Notes under the pieces: model-generated
The model's database searches: none
Told to the model about the DNA's origin: nothing
What the model saw: the letters and a program-made list of their open reading frames with translations, nothing else
Part shown: piece after piece, positions 51,263-58,126 of the stretch
How positions within the stretch are numbered: position 1 is the first letter of the stretch
How the letters are laid out: each line of letters begins with the position of its first letter
Source of the DNA: an uncultured Erysipelotrichaceae bacterium
GTDB lineage: Bacteria; Bacillota_I; Bacilli_A; Erysipelotrichales; Erysipelotrichaceae
Assembly: GCA_902775735.1 (NCBI GenBank)
Contig: CACYNH010000012.1
Coordinates: 1 to 58,126 of the forward strand
Length of the DNA: 58,126 nucleotides
Reading direction: 5' to 3'
Made by a program: the position numbers and the translations under genes

Positions 51263-51824
51263 TATTGACTCTCTTTCTTACACCGTCCATCAGGATATCC
51301 ATCATTTCTTCAAGAGCCTGATTCCATGAAAGATTCTCCTTCGACAGCATATCGTTGTTCAGGAATGATTCGATCGACGCTGTGAACATCTGCCTGAAAA
51401 GAGGAATTGAAACAGGGCGGATCTCCCCCTGCCTGATTCCCTGTTCCAGAAGCGCGATCACGGGTTCCCAGTTGTTCTCCAGGTGCATGACAAGTCTTTC
51501 ATAAACATCAGGGTACTTTTCATTGAGCTCTGCCAGCATCCTGAAATCAAGCACGCTGTACTGGTCGGGGATCGCAACCATCGCTTTGCGGATTTTTTCG
51601 CACAGTTCCAGATCGCTTTCCATGATCGCTTTTTTATCCGCCTGGATGCGGGCGAAGCCTTCGTCCAGCATGGCGCACAAAAGCGCCTGCTTTGACTCAA
51701 AGCAGCCGTAGATGGTCTTTTTTGCGATATGGAGTCTTTTGGCGACGTCCTGCATTGTGAACCGCAGTCCGTTTGTGCTGAAAAGCTCCACCGCGCACTC
51801 GATGATCGATTCTCGAAGTTCCAT
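51249..51824 (-). CDS. TetR-family regulator of the galactoside operon
   Basis: A 191-aa repressor-like protein. N-terminal HTH 'RFTMQDVAKRLHIAKKTIYGCFESKQALL' (residues ~22-50), then an all-helical ligand domain. First gene of its operon, so probably autoregulated. A TetR regulator is unusual for sugar operons, which mostly use LacI, AraC or GntR types. Confidence 0.88.
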   Translation of the reverse strand: MELRESIIECAVELFSTNGLRFTMQDVAKRLHIAKKTIYGCFESKQALLCAMLDEGFARIQADKKAIMESDLELCEKIRKAMVAIPDQYSVLDFRMLAELNEKYPDVYERLVMHLENNWEPVIALLEQGIRQGEIRPVSIPLFRQMFTASIESFLNNDMLSKENLSWNQALEEMMDILMDGVRKRVNNENQ

Positions 51825-51826
51825 AA

Positions 51827-51852
51827 GAAACCCGGATTCCTTTTCTGGTTTC
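51827..51852. promoter_or_regulatory. candidate operator for the TetR regulator
   Basis: Inverted repeat GAAACC (51827-51832) / GGTTTC (51847-51852), 14 bases apart, lying over the predicted transcription start and SD of tetR. Size and position suit a TetR dimer site; this is only a candidate. Confidence 0.35.
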
Positions 51853-51853
51853 C

Positions 51854-51882
51854 ATATTAGCAGAAGCAGTGGAAGGATTCAA
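51854..51882 (-). promoter_or_regulatory. tetR-galactoside operon promoter
   Basis: Minus strand: TTGAAT at 51882-51877, 17-base spacer, TAATAT at 51859-51854. Confidence 0.65.
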
Positions 51883-51891
51883 TAAAGGCAG

Positions 51892-51919
51892 AAAAAAAGA
51901 CTGACATTCAGTCTTTTTC
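51892..51919 (-). terminator. gmk terminator overlapping the stop codon
   Basis: AAAAGACTG-AATGT-CAGTCTTTT on the minus strand followed by a T-run. The 5' arm contains the last codons and stop of gmk. Confidence 0.85.
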
Positions 51920-52492
51920 CGCATTCTTTTCCATATGGCGGCGGATGATCACGGAGATAATGTCCGCTGCCAGCTCAACGTCGTCATTGCAGACAACATA
52001 TTTGTACTTATTGAGCATCTCCATTTCAGATTCCGCTTTGGCGAGTCTCTGCTGGATGATTTCCTCCGCTTCCGTCTTGCGGCCGCGGATTCTGTTTTCC
52101 AGCTCCTCCATGCTCGGCGGTACGATGAAAATCGTCAATGCGTCCGGTTCTTTTTCCTGCACCTGCAGGCAGCCCTGAACCTCGATTTCAAGAATCACGT
52201 TGGTGCCTTCATTGCGAAGCTTTTCGACATATTCAAGCGGCGTGCCGTAATAGTTGCCGACAAACTCTGCATATTCGAGCATTTTGCCGTCCCTGACCGC
52301 CTGCTCAAACTCATCCCTGGTGACATAGAAGTAATTGACTCCGTCGACTTCGCCTTCTCTTTTCGCACGTGTTGTCATGGAAATGGAGAAAGCCAGCTTC
52401 AGCGACTCATCCTTCATCACCTCTTTGAGAATGGTTCCCTTGCCGACTCCGGAAGGACCGCTTAATACAATCAGAAGACCTTTGCTGCTCAT
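51908..52492 (-). CDS. gmk: guanylate kinase
   Basis: A 194-aa kinase, GMP + ATP to GDP. P-loop LSGPSGVGKGTIL at residues ~9-21, GMP-binding 'TTRAKREGEVDGVNYFYV', and 'EIEVQGCLQV' (family DIDVQGA). Possible promoter TTCTCT-16-TACAAT upstream and GGAGG SD. Divergent to rqcH; in Bacillota gmk is often near rqcH (fbpA) and rpoZ, but rpoZ is not here. Confidence 0.96.
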   Translation of the reverse strand: MSSKGLLIVLSGPSGVGKGTILKEVMKDESLKLAFSISMTTRAKREGEVDGVNYFYVTRDEFEQAVRDGKMLEYAEFVGNYYGTPLEYVEKLRNEGTNVILEIEVQGCLQVQEKEPDALTIFIVPPSMEELENRIRGRKTEAEEIIQQRLAKAESEMEMLNKYKYVVCNDDVELAADIISVIIRRHMEKNAEKD

Positions 52493-52581
52493 GGTAATAC
52501 CTCCGCGCTTTTAAACATTGTACTCCAAATCCACCTTCAGAGAACGATGAGTTTGCCGCCAATGCAGGGAAACAGACACCG

Positions 52582-52590
52582 TGATATAAT
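52582..52590 (+). promoter_or_regulatory. rqcH extended -10 promoter
   Basis: TG-A-TATAAT at 52582-52590, no clear -35. The rqcH SD AGGAGG is at 52606-52611. Confidence 0.6.
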
Positions 52591-52616
52591 TCATCAGGCG
52601 ATAACAGGAGGTTACT

Positions 52617-54266
52617 ATGGCACTGGATGGAATTCTTTTAAGCAAAATCATTCCTGAAATACAGAAAGGTCTGCCGTTAAGGATCCAGAAGATCTGGGAT
52701 ATCAGCTCAACGGAGATCTTATTTCAGACCCATGGACCTCTTGGCAAGAAACAGTTGCTGATCAGCTGCCATTCGGTTTACAACCGTCTTCTCTTCACCG
52801 ACAGGTCCTATCCCACACCCAACGAACCGGGCAATTTTGTCATGTTATTAAGGAAATACCTGGAAGGCGGCTTTATCGAGGAAATCGAACAGGCGGAACT
52901 GGACCGCTGGTGTCTGATGAAAATCAGACGCCGCAACAGCATCGGCGATATCGAAAACTGGAAGCTGTATGTGGAACTCATGGGCAAATACGCCAATGTC
53001 ATTCTGGTTAACAGCGAAGGAAAGATTCTGGATGCCTTAAAGAGAATTCCTCCTTTCGAAAACAGCAGAAGAACGATCTTCCCGGGCGCAATTTTTGAGG
53101 AAACACCTTCCCAGAACAAAAAGAATCCGTTTACGGAAACTGAAATCGATCCTGATCAGTCGCTTACCAAACAGTTTGCCGGTTTCTCGCCTTTCTTATC
53201 TTCCGAAGTGGAATACAGAATGGCCAGAGGCCAGAGTTTCTCTTCCATCATGCAGGAGATCAGGGATTCCGAAAAACTGTTCATCGCCAACGGAAACAAT
53301 GAACCTGTCTTCCACTGCATCGAGCTCACCAGCAAAGGCACCAACCGTTCCTATCCTCTTTTTGAAGGTTTCGATATTCTCTATTACCACCGTGAGGAAA
53401 AAGACCGCATCAAGGCGATCACCGGCGATATCTACCACTTCGTCAACCGGCAGTTAAAGCACCAGACCCAGAAGCTTCCCCGTCTTCTTTCGGAAATGGA
53501 TGAGGCGATGGACTGCGACAGGTGGAAGACCTATGGGGAGCTGTTATATGCCTATAACATCACCGACACAAAAGGAATGAAGGAAATCACCCTGAAATCC
53601 TTTGAAGATGACAGTGATGTCGTCATTCCCCTCGATCCCCGCTTTGACGGAAAGTCCAACGCCAGAAAGGCATATCAGAAATACACAAAGCTCAAAAAAG
53701 GACAGGTTTATCTGGAAGAGCAGATCCGCATCACGGAAGATGAGATCTCCTATTTCACCGGTCTGCTTGAGCAGCTTTCCCAGGCCGATTTCAAAACCGC
53801 TTCAGAAATAAGGGATGAGCTTGTCTCTCTTGGCTATCTGAAAGAAACAAAAAAGAAAAACCGCAAAGCCCGAAACAAAAAGAAGGACACGCCGGTTTCC
53901 TTTACCGACATCACCCTTCCAAACGGCATTGTGATCAGCTTCGGCCGTAACAATCTGCAGAATGAACAGCTGACATGGCACGCGGCGAGAAAGAATGAAA
54001 TATGGCTGCACGCCAAGGACTATCATGGCTCCCATGTCGTGATCCACACCGCTGATCCGGATGAGGAGACCCTGCGCACCGCCGCAAAGATCGCCGCATG
54101 GTATTCAGCTGGAAGAATGTCCTCGAGCGTTCCGGTGATCTGGTGTCCGGTGAGAAACCTCAAAAAAATACCGGGCGCAAAACCCGGTATGGTGCAGCTT
54201 GGCAATTACAGGACGATTTACATCGACCCGGATGAGGATCAGATCTCGGAACTGGGTCTTTTGTAA
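52617..54266 (+). CDS. rqcH: RqcH (NFACT family), ribosome quality control factor
   Basis: A 549-aa NFACT protein. NFACT-N domain (1-~220, 'FVMLLRKYLEGGFIEEIEQAELDRW', 'VELMGKYANVILVN'), HhH/coiled-coil middle (~270-420), basic stretch 'KKKNRKARNKKK', and NFACT-R domain ('ISFGRNNLQNEQLTWHAARKNEIWLHAKDYHGSHVVI'). RqcH binds obstructed 50S-peptidyl-tRNA and adds C-terminal Ala tails. Older annotations call it fibronectin-binding protein. Its stop overlaps the rluB end by 28 bases in convergent orientation. Confidence 0.95.
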   Translation: MALDGILLSKIIPEIQKGLPLRIQKIWDISSTEILFQTHGPLGKKQLLISCHSVYNRLLFTDRSYPTPNEPGNFVMLLRKYLEGGFIEEIEQAELDRWCLMKIRRRNSIGDIENWKLYVELMGKYANVILVNSEGKILDALKRIPPFENSRRTIFPGAIFEETPSQNKKNPFTETEIDPDQSLTKQFAGFSPFLSSEVEYRMARGQSFSSIMQEIRDSEKLFIANGNNEPVFHCIELTSKGTNRSYPLFEGFDILYYHREEKDRIKAITGDIYHFVNRQLKHQTQKLPRLLSEMDEAMDCDRWKTYGELLYAYNITDTKGMKEITLKSFEDDSDVVIPLDPRFDGKSNARKAYQKYTKLKKGQVYLEEQIRITEDEISYFTGLLEQLSQADFKTASEIRDELVSLGYLKETKKKNRKARNKKKDTPVSFTDITLPNGIVISFGRNNLQNEQLTWHAARKNEIWLHAKDYHGSHVVIHTADPDEETLRTAAKIAAWYSAGRMSSSVPVIWCPVRNLKKIPGAKPGMVQLGNYRTIYIDPDEDQISELGLL

Positions 54267-54982
54267 GTGACCATATCCTTAAGCTTGCGGACTTCAAACA
54301 TCCTGAGCTTACGGTATTCACCCTGGCGAAGTTTACCGAGATCCAGGAAACCGTAATGGGTTCTTTCCAGTCTTGTGACTTCGCAATGGAAGTATTCCAT
54401 CATCTTGCGGATTTCCCTGTTTCTGCCTTCATAAATCGTAATATTGAGCACTGTTCTGTTTCTGTTGACGCTTCTTTCGAGAATCTCGACATCGCAGGGC
54501 AGTGTTTTCTTTTCCTCAATGACGATGCCGTTGGAAAGGATTCTCGCCATGTCATCGGTCAGCACACCGCTGAGTGTGACGTTATAGGTTTTGGGCAGAT
54601 GGTATCTTGGATGCATCATCAGATTGGCGAATTCACCATCGTTAGTAAGCAGTAACAATCCGCTTGTGTCGTAGTCCAGACGGCCGATCGGATAGATTCT
54701 CTCGCTCACGCCTTCGAAGCAGGAAAGGACTGTCTCCCTTCCCTTTTCATCGGAAACGGAACAGATCGTTCTTCTCGGCTTGTTGAGAAGGTAATAGACC
54801 TTGTTTTCCTGTTTGATGCTCTGTCCGTTGACGGTGATTTCATCTGTATCGGAAACCTTGACGCCCATTTCCGTCACGACTTTGCCGTTGACTTTCACTT
54901 TGCCTGCCTGAATCAGTTCCTCGGCTTTTCTTCTGGAAGCGATGCCGGCCTTGGCGATCACTTTCTGCAGTCTTTCTTCCAT
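54239..54982 (-). CDS. rluB: RluB-type 23S rRNA pseudouridine synthase
   Basis: A 247-aa RsuA/RluB-family enzyme. N-terminal S4 domain ('LQKVIAKAGIASRRKAEELIQAGKVKVNGKVV') and catalytic motif IGRLDYDTSGLLLLTNDG, Asp in GRLD. RluB normally makes pseudouridine 2605 in 23S rRNA; RluE/RsuA specificity cannot be excluded. The end overlaps rqcH 28 bases convergently. Preceded by the ParB-like gene with 12 bases between. Confidence 0.92.
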   Translation of the reverse strand: MEERLQKVIAKAGIASRRKAEELIQAGKVKVNGKVVTEMGVKVSDTDEITVNGQSIKQENKVYYLLNKPRRTICSVSDEKGRETVLSCFEGVSERIYPIGRLDYDTSGLLLLTNDGEFANLMMHPRYHLPKTYNVTLSGVLTDDMARILSNGIVIEEKKTLPCDVEILERSVNRNRTVLNITIYEGRNREIRKMMEYFHCEVTRLERTHYGFLDLGKLRQGEYRKLRMFEVRKLKDMVTYKRPSSEI

Positions 54983-54994
54983 ATCTTGTATCTC

Positions 54995-55270
54995 CTAGTG
55001 GCGGTTCTGTGTGTTTCCCCAGAAGCCGCTGCCCGCTTTTGAATAATCGTTGAGGATCATGACCGGTATCCTTTTTAATGAAGGCTTTTCTTCAAGAAGA
55101 GCTTTCGCCGCGCTTAAGCGCTTATGGCCATCCACACATTCATAATACCCGTCCCGTGCGTTTACCTGCACCGGAATCGCGATGCCTCTTGTGCGGATGG
55201 AATCCATCAGGATCCCGGGATCCTTTTCTTCAAACTGAATTTCTTCAATATTTACTATCGTGTTGATCAT
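54995..55270 (-). CDS. solo ParB/Srx-like nuclease-fold domain protein
   Basis: A 91-aa protein with the ParB N-terminal domain core: 'DSIRTRGIAIPVQVN', 'YYECVDGHKRLSAAKAL' (family GHRRxxAA) and 'IPVMIL'. No DNA-binding HTH or dimer domain follows, so it is not a chromosome partition ParB. Starts at ATG 55270 (MINTIVNIEEIQF); TTG 55279 gives three more residues. An extended -10 is only 12 bases upstream and no SD is present, suggesting a leaderless message. Forms a probable operon with rluB. Some ParB/Srx-fold proteins bind CTP or ATP; activity here is unknown. Confidence 0.7.
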   Translation of the reverse strand: MINTIVNIEEIQFEEKDPGILMDSIRTRGIAIPVQVNARDGYYECVDGHKRLSAAKALLEEKPSLKRIPVMILNDYSKAGSGFWGNTQNRH

Positions 55271-55281
55271 ACGCGGCAATC

Positions 55282-55290
55282 ATCATACCA
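55282..55290 (-). promoter_or_regulatory. extended -10 of the ParB-like gene
   Basis: Minus strand TG-G-TATGAT at 55290-55282; predicted start about five bases before the ATG. Confidence 0.5.
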
Positions 55291-55394
55291 CAAATCCGCA
55301 ACAATACCAGCTGAATCCCGGTTCAGTGACATCCCGGCAAACCGGAATTGAACAATCAGAATCCGGAATTGCCGGCTATGCTGAGTATGGGAGG

Positions 55395-56288
55395 TCAGTT
55401 CAGATAATTCCGGAGTACCGTCCCGAGGCTCTCTTCCGTAATATTAATCTGTCCGGTCCAGTCCTTCAGACCGCTCTCAGCAAGCCATTCATTCACCTGC
55501 TTCAATGCATGATCTCTTCCGTTTTCGTCTGTGATCAGTCCGCTTAATTGCTGAAGCAATATGATTCTGCCCATTTGGGAATCTTCACAGACGGAAGCAA
55601 AAGGCATGATGATATACCGGTCGTATGGAACCGGCCTGCCCTCAGCGCTGCTGTAGAAAACACTTCCGCTTTCCGCAACCCCTGTCACTTCAAAGGTGAA
55701 ACGTTTGAAAATGTAATAACCTTCAAACGTATCGCCGGTTGAAAATGTGTCTTTGTATGCCGCTCCGAGAATGACGGGAATTCTCCCCTGATCCAGATAA
55801 TCATAATCATCGCCGGTGAATTCACGGCCATCTGCAATCTGCAGAGGAAACAGCTCAAACAGGTGTTCAGTAACCTGCAGCGCTTCCGCTGCTGCCGCCG
55901 GCTCGCTATCGATCTCATAAACAGATTCTTCAGCAAATTCTGTTCCGTAATTAACCATGCATTGATCCGGAACCGTAAGATTGAGCAGTTCCACCGGGTT
56001 GACTGTGTATGGCGTGAACATAAGTTCTTCCGACGACCGCAGCTTTTCGGAAAAAGACAATAGACTCTGAAATAACTGACCGTCATCATGCATGTATTCA
56101 TCATAAGATGAATCATCGAGGAATTCAGTCATCCGCCAGGTGCAGCTGTATGCCGGAAGATCGGACGGCACCGGTTCATTTGATTCCGTATTTACAGCCT
56201 GATTTTCTTTGCCCTGAGCACAGGCGGTCAGTGAAACAATGATCACAGCAGAAAGAAGTCCTGCGATGATCCGTGCGTATTTCTGCAT
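55395..56288 (-). CDS. lipoprotein with MacB/FtsX-periplasmic-like domain
   Basis: A 297-aa predicted lipoprotein starting at ATG 56288 with GGAG upstream. Signal peptide 'YARIIAGLLSAVIIVSL' and lipobox L-T-A-C. The mature part, notably 'FPLQIADGREFTGDDYDYL', 'RIPVILGAAYKDTFSTGDTFEG' and 'RFTFEVTGVAESGSVFY', reads like the extracytoplasmic domain of MacB/FtsX-type ABC permeases. No membrane helices follow it, so it is either a stand-alone partner of such a transporter or the isolated outer domain of a decayed permease. No ABC genes are next to it in the window. Confidence 0.6.
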   Translation of the reverse strand: MQKYARIIAGLLSAVIIVSLTACAQGKENQAVNTESNEPVPSDLPAYSCTWRMTEFLDDSSYDEYMHDDGQLFQSLLSFSEKLRSSEELMFTPYTVNPVELLNLTVPDQCMVNYGTEFAEESVYEIDSEPAAAAEALQVTEHLFELFPLQIADGREFTGDDYDYLDQGRIPVILGAAYKDTFSTGDTFEGYYIFKRFTFEVTGVAESGSVFYSSAEGRPVPYDRYIIMPFASVCEDSQMGRIILLQQLSGLITDENGRDHALKQVNEWLAESGLKDWTGQINITEESLGTVLRNYLN

Positions 56289-56335
56289 TTTTTTTACTCC
56301 GCAAACATAAGTTTGTCTATGCTGTTCTTTAAGCC

Positions 56336-56485
56336 TCACTCAATGGGAGCCTTATCATTTTTCTGTCTGTTCATCTGATCGATATACTCCAGACCCCAGA
56401 TTTTCATTGCGTCCAGCACAGGTTCGAATATCCGGCCTAAATCTGTGAGAGAGTACTCCACGGCCGGCCGGACACAGCTGTCCAC
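56336..56485 (-). pseudogene. C-terminal remnant of an HxlR-family regulator
   Basis: In the minus frame the stretch encodes R-P-A-V-E-Y-S-L-T-D-L-G and then 'PVLDAMKIWGLEYI', the conserved end of HxlR regulators (wing and last helix), ending at TGA 56336-56338. The frame is closed directly upstream by the DUF3788 stop at 56488-56486. The HTH portion is missing, so this is a truncated gene, about 49 codons. Confidence 0.75.
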
Positions 56486-56902
56486 TCAAAAATCCCGGTT
56501 TGGCTTCCTTTTGACAGCCAGAAGTTTCATATACTGGTCAAACTCAGAGGAATCTTCCGGCTCAAACATAACCCATTTTCCGTCATGATATACAGCAGCT
56601 TCATCATACCGCCTGCAGATGGCGGCCGGAAGAGTATCTCTGATGCTGTCGAATTTTGTTCTTTCATCCTTTCCGAAAATAACCATGAATCCGATACATT
56701 TCTCCCGTGCGAAAAGTGAGCAGAGAGTTTTTCCGCCCCGGCGGTATTTGTACTCGTATTTCCAGTTCCTGCCCCCGGTGTTCCATATCCGGTCCATATC
56801 GTATTTTTCATCAATTGCCTTACACAGATCCTGCCACACTTCAATTAAGGACTGTCCAAGCAGCTCAGTCAGGTCTGATTCAGACAGCACATTGTTCAGC
56901 AT
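56486..56902 (-). CDS. DUF3788 family protein
   Basis: A 138-aa cytosolic protein. 'EKYDMDRIWNTGGRNWKYEYKYRRGGKTLCSLF', 'GFMVIFGKDERTKFD', 'YDEAAVYHDGKWVMFEPED' and 'LLAVKRKPNR' fit DUF3788, a family of unknown function. The start has only a weak SD. Its stop abuts the HxlR remnant exactly, suggesting that a deletion or insertion joined the two. Confidence 0.75.
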   Translation of the reverse strand: MLNNVLSESDLTELLGQSLIEVWQDLCKAIDEKYDMDRIWNTGGRNWKYEYKYRRGGKTLCSLFAREKCIGFMVIFGKDERTKFDSIRDTLPAAICRRYDEAAVYHDGKWVMFEPEDSSEFDQYMKLLAVKRKPNRDF

Positions 56903-56926
56903 TGTATTTTCTACTCAGATAACGAT

Positions 56927-57163
56927 TCAGATGAGCTGCTGCCCCGGGTTTCTCTTCGGGCAGCTCAGATGCTCAGTGAAGGGACATTTCATCATACATG
57001 GCCAGGCACTTTTCTTCCTGAATATCATTGCGACCAATTCCGCATCTGGACAAAAATGTCCGCATTTCCCGGATTTTCTGACCGGATCATTTAATTCCGG
57101 GCATACCTGCATATCTCCATGATCCTGCCAGACCTGGCAGCCGCTGCTTTTCTGCTTCATCAT
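56927..57163 (-). CDS. small Cys-rich ORF, uncertain
   Basis: 78 codons with seven cysteines in a spaced pattern (C9, C21, C34, C38, C56, C60, C68), including CGHFC and CMMKC pairs that could bind a metal. It lies 17 bases after the MBL gene stop and 24 before DUF3788, which fits an operon. The ribosome site is weak and no family is recognised, so it may not be coding. Without it the gap would be 278 bases and otherwise empty. Confidence 0.4.
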   Translation of the reverse strand: MMKQKSSGCQVWQDHGDMQVCPELNDPVRKSGKCGHFCPDAELVAMIFRKKSAWPCMMKCPFTEHLSCPKRNPGQQLI

Positions 57164-57180
57164 TTTCCGGGAATCCTGAG

Positions 57181-57981
57181 TTACAGTGTCAGTGATTCCA
57201 GATCATCCGGAATAAACAGGTTTCCATGAAAATAACAGGATCCTTCCTCAAGATAGAGCTTCTTTCTTTCATCCAGATTTTTATCTTCGGTATGGTAGAG
57301 CAGCAGATTCCTTATATTCAGCTTCTCTGCCAGTTCGCATGCATCCTTTACTGTTGAATGGTGTTTCTCATACGGATCAAAGATATCCCGCTCAGAATAA
57401 AGGCAGAATGCCTCATGAAGCAGCCATTCACTGTCTCTTGCATATTTTTCTTCACAGGCATCGTACGGTTCATCCCCGCAGCAGGTCAGTTTCTTCTTAT
57501 TCCCGAGATCCATGCAGAATCCATATTGTTTCGCCTTGGTGGACCGGATATCAAAGAAGGTGACCTCATGTCCGATGACATTCATCATTTCTCCGTCATG
57601 GACTTCCACCAGATGCAGTCTGTCATCAATGAACCTGGTTTCTTTCTGAAGCAGCAGCTTCCCTGCGATATCTCTTATGAGATCCAGTACTTCTTTATGG
57701 GAGTAGATGTGTGCCTCACCTTTATACTCGCCGTGATTCATGAACTGACAGATCATCCGGACCATCCAGATAATTCCCATCAGATGATCCACATGTTTAT
57801 GGGTCACGAAGATATGACGCATATCCATCCAGTCATAGCCGGCATGCCTGAGCTGATGAAGAACCGCACTGCCGCCTCCGCCGTCCACCATGAAATACTG
57901 TCCGTTATCTTCAATGACAAAGCACGTATTATAGCACTCCGTTACAAGAGCATTGCCTGTTCCCAGTATCGTTAATTTCAT
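57181..57981 (-). CDS. MBL-fold metallohydrolase, RNase Z-like
   Basis: A 266-aa metallo-beta-lactamase-fold protein. Start 'MKLTILGTGNALVTECYNTCFVIEDNG', metal motif THKHVDHLMG (HxHxDH), and later 'HHSTVKDACELAEKL' and 'LLLYHTED' supply remaining ligands as in RNase Z-type hydrolases. It lacks an obvious exosite for tRNA, so the tRNA role is doubtful. AAGGAG SD is seven bases upstream. Probably first in a run with the Cys-rich ORF and DUF3788. Confidence 0.82.
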   Translation of the reverse strand: MKLTILGTGNALVTECYNTCFVIEDNGQYFMVDGGGGSAVLHQLRHAGYDWMDMRHIFVTHKHVDHLMGIIWMVRMICQFMNHGEYKGEAHIYSHKEVLDLIRDIAGKLLLQKETRFIDDRLHLVEVHDGEMMNVIGHEVTFFDIRSTKAKQYGFCMDLGNKKKLTCCGDEPYDACEEKYARDSEWLLHEAFCLYSERDIFDPYEKHHSTVKDACELAEKLNIRNLLLYHTEDKNLDERKKLYLEEGSCYFHGNLFIPDDLESLTL

Positions 57982-58031
57982 ATGCTTTCTCCTTCAGATA
58001 TCGATTTATTAATATCTCAGCAAACTGGAAG

Positions 58032-58126
58032 TTATTCTTCAATATTCTTTATGATTTTTGCTGGGTTTCCTGCAATCACCACATGATCAGGAAAAGATTT
58101 AGTTACTACAGAAGCAGCAGCGATTA
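58032..58126 (-). CDS. hexapeptide acetyltransferase, C-terminal part (cut by window edge)
   Basis: The minus frame reads A-A-A-S-V-V-T-K-S-F-P-D, then V-V-I-A-G-N-P-A-K-I-I, the typical last coil of left-handed beta-helix acyltransferases (maltose or serine O-acetyltransferase class), ending at TAA 58034-58032. Only ~31 codons are visible. This piece is visibly AT-richer than the core of the window, which may point to acquired DNA. Confidence 0.8.
   Translation of the reverse strand, partial: IAAASVVTKSFPDHVVIAGNPAKIIKNIEE

Noticed and set aside
52617..54266. Fibronectin-binding adhesin
   Set aside because: The NFACT-N, coiled-coil and NFACT-R layout without a signal peptide fits the RqcH ribosome quality control factor; the adhesin name is historical.
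54995..55270. Chromosome partition protein ParB
   Set aside because: Only the N-terminal fold is present; no HTH, no C-terminal dimer domain, no parA or parS site nearby.

Overview
The window is a near gap-free stretch of a low-to-mid GC Gram-positive (Bacillota) chromosome. The evidence is strong AGGAGG-type ribosome binding sites, EzrA, RqcH, the Prp protease next to an L27 with a cleavable N-terminus, a T-box in front of valS, an S4-type leader in front of rpsD, lipoproteins with lipoboxes and a WXG100/EssC secretion locus. The protein flavour and gene orders suggest Erysipelotrichaceae or a close relative; this is inference, since no 16S or marker tree can be run here. About 45 protein genes are supported, most on the minus strand. 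I saw no rRNA, tRNA, CRISPR array, insertion sequence or prophage.

Layout. 0.1-5 kb (minus): Asp23/Gls24 protein, a RelA/SpoT-fold protein with altered active-site motifs, rsmF, ribF and truB. 5-6.6 kb (plus): tcdA coupled to a radical SAM/SPASM gene. 6.6-13.4 kb (minus): a five-gene type VII secretion-like operon (two WXG100 proteins, a large lipoprotein, EssC ATPase, YukD-like ubiquitin fold) that lacks recognisable EssA, EssB and EsaA. 13.5-18.5 kb (minus): rimP-nusA-ylxR-infB-rbfA. 18.5-28.8 kb: glpK, ppdK with a histone-like basic tail, an alpha/beta hydrolase, T-box-valS, a secreted SH3/3D-like protein and a small membrane protein. 28.8-33.4 kb: SRAP-domain gene (plus), then rplU-prp-rpmA-obgE-ruvA-ruvB (minus). 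33.4-38.7 kb (minus): ezrA, cysteine desulfurase, thiI, a 79-aa unknown and a UPF0158-GNAT fusion. 39-39.9 kb: rpsD with its leader (plus). 39.9-43.6 kb (minus): Zur-controlled zinc uptake operon. 43.6-45.9 kb: TRIC/YicG channel, HD hydrolase, PHP phosphatase. 45.9-51.8 kb (minus): TetR-GH2-GPH transporter-GH36 galactoside operon. 51.9-55.3 kb: gmk, rqcH (plus), rluB, a solo ParB-like domain protein. 55.4-58.1 kb: a more accessory, broken-up end with a lipoprotein, an HxlR remnant, DUF3788, a Cys-rich ORF, an MBL hydrolase and a truncated hexapeptide acetyltransferase.

How genes work together: translation and ribosome assembly dominate (RimP, NusA, IF-2, RbfA, L21, L27 with Prp, ObgE, S4, ValS, TruB, RsmF, RluB, RqcH). 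The cysteine desulfurase feeds sulfur to ThiI for s4U in tRNA. RuvAB and SRAP act on DNA repair. ZnuABC and Zur form a self-regulated zinc circuit. The galactoside operon joins uptake with alpha- and beta-linked hydrolysis. The most unusual system is the stripped-down WXG100/EssC locus with its own lipoprotein, which may be a variant type VII secretion architecture.
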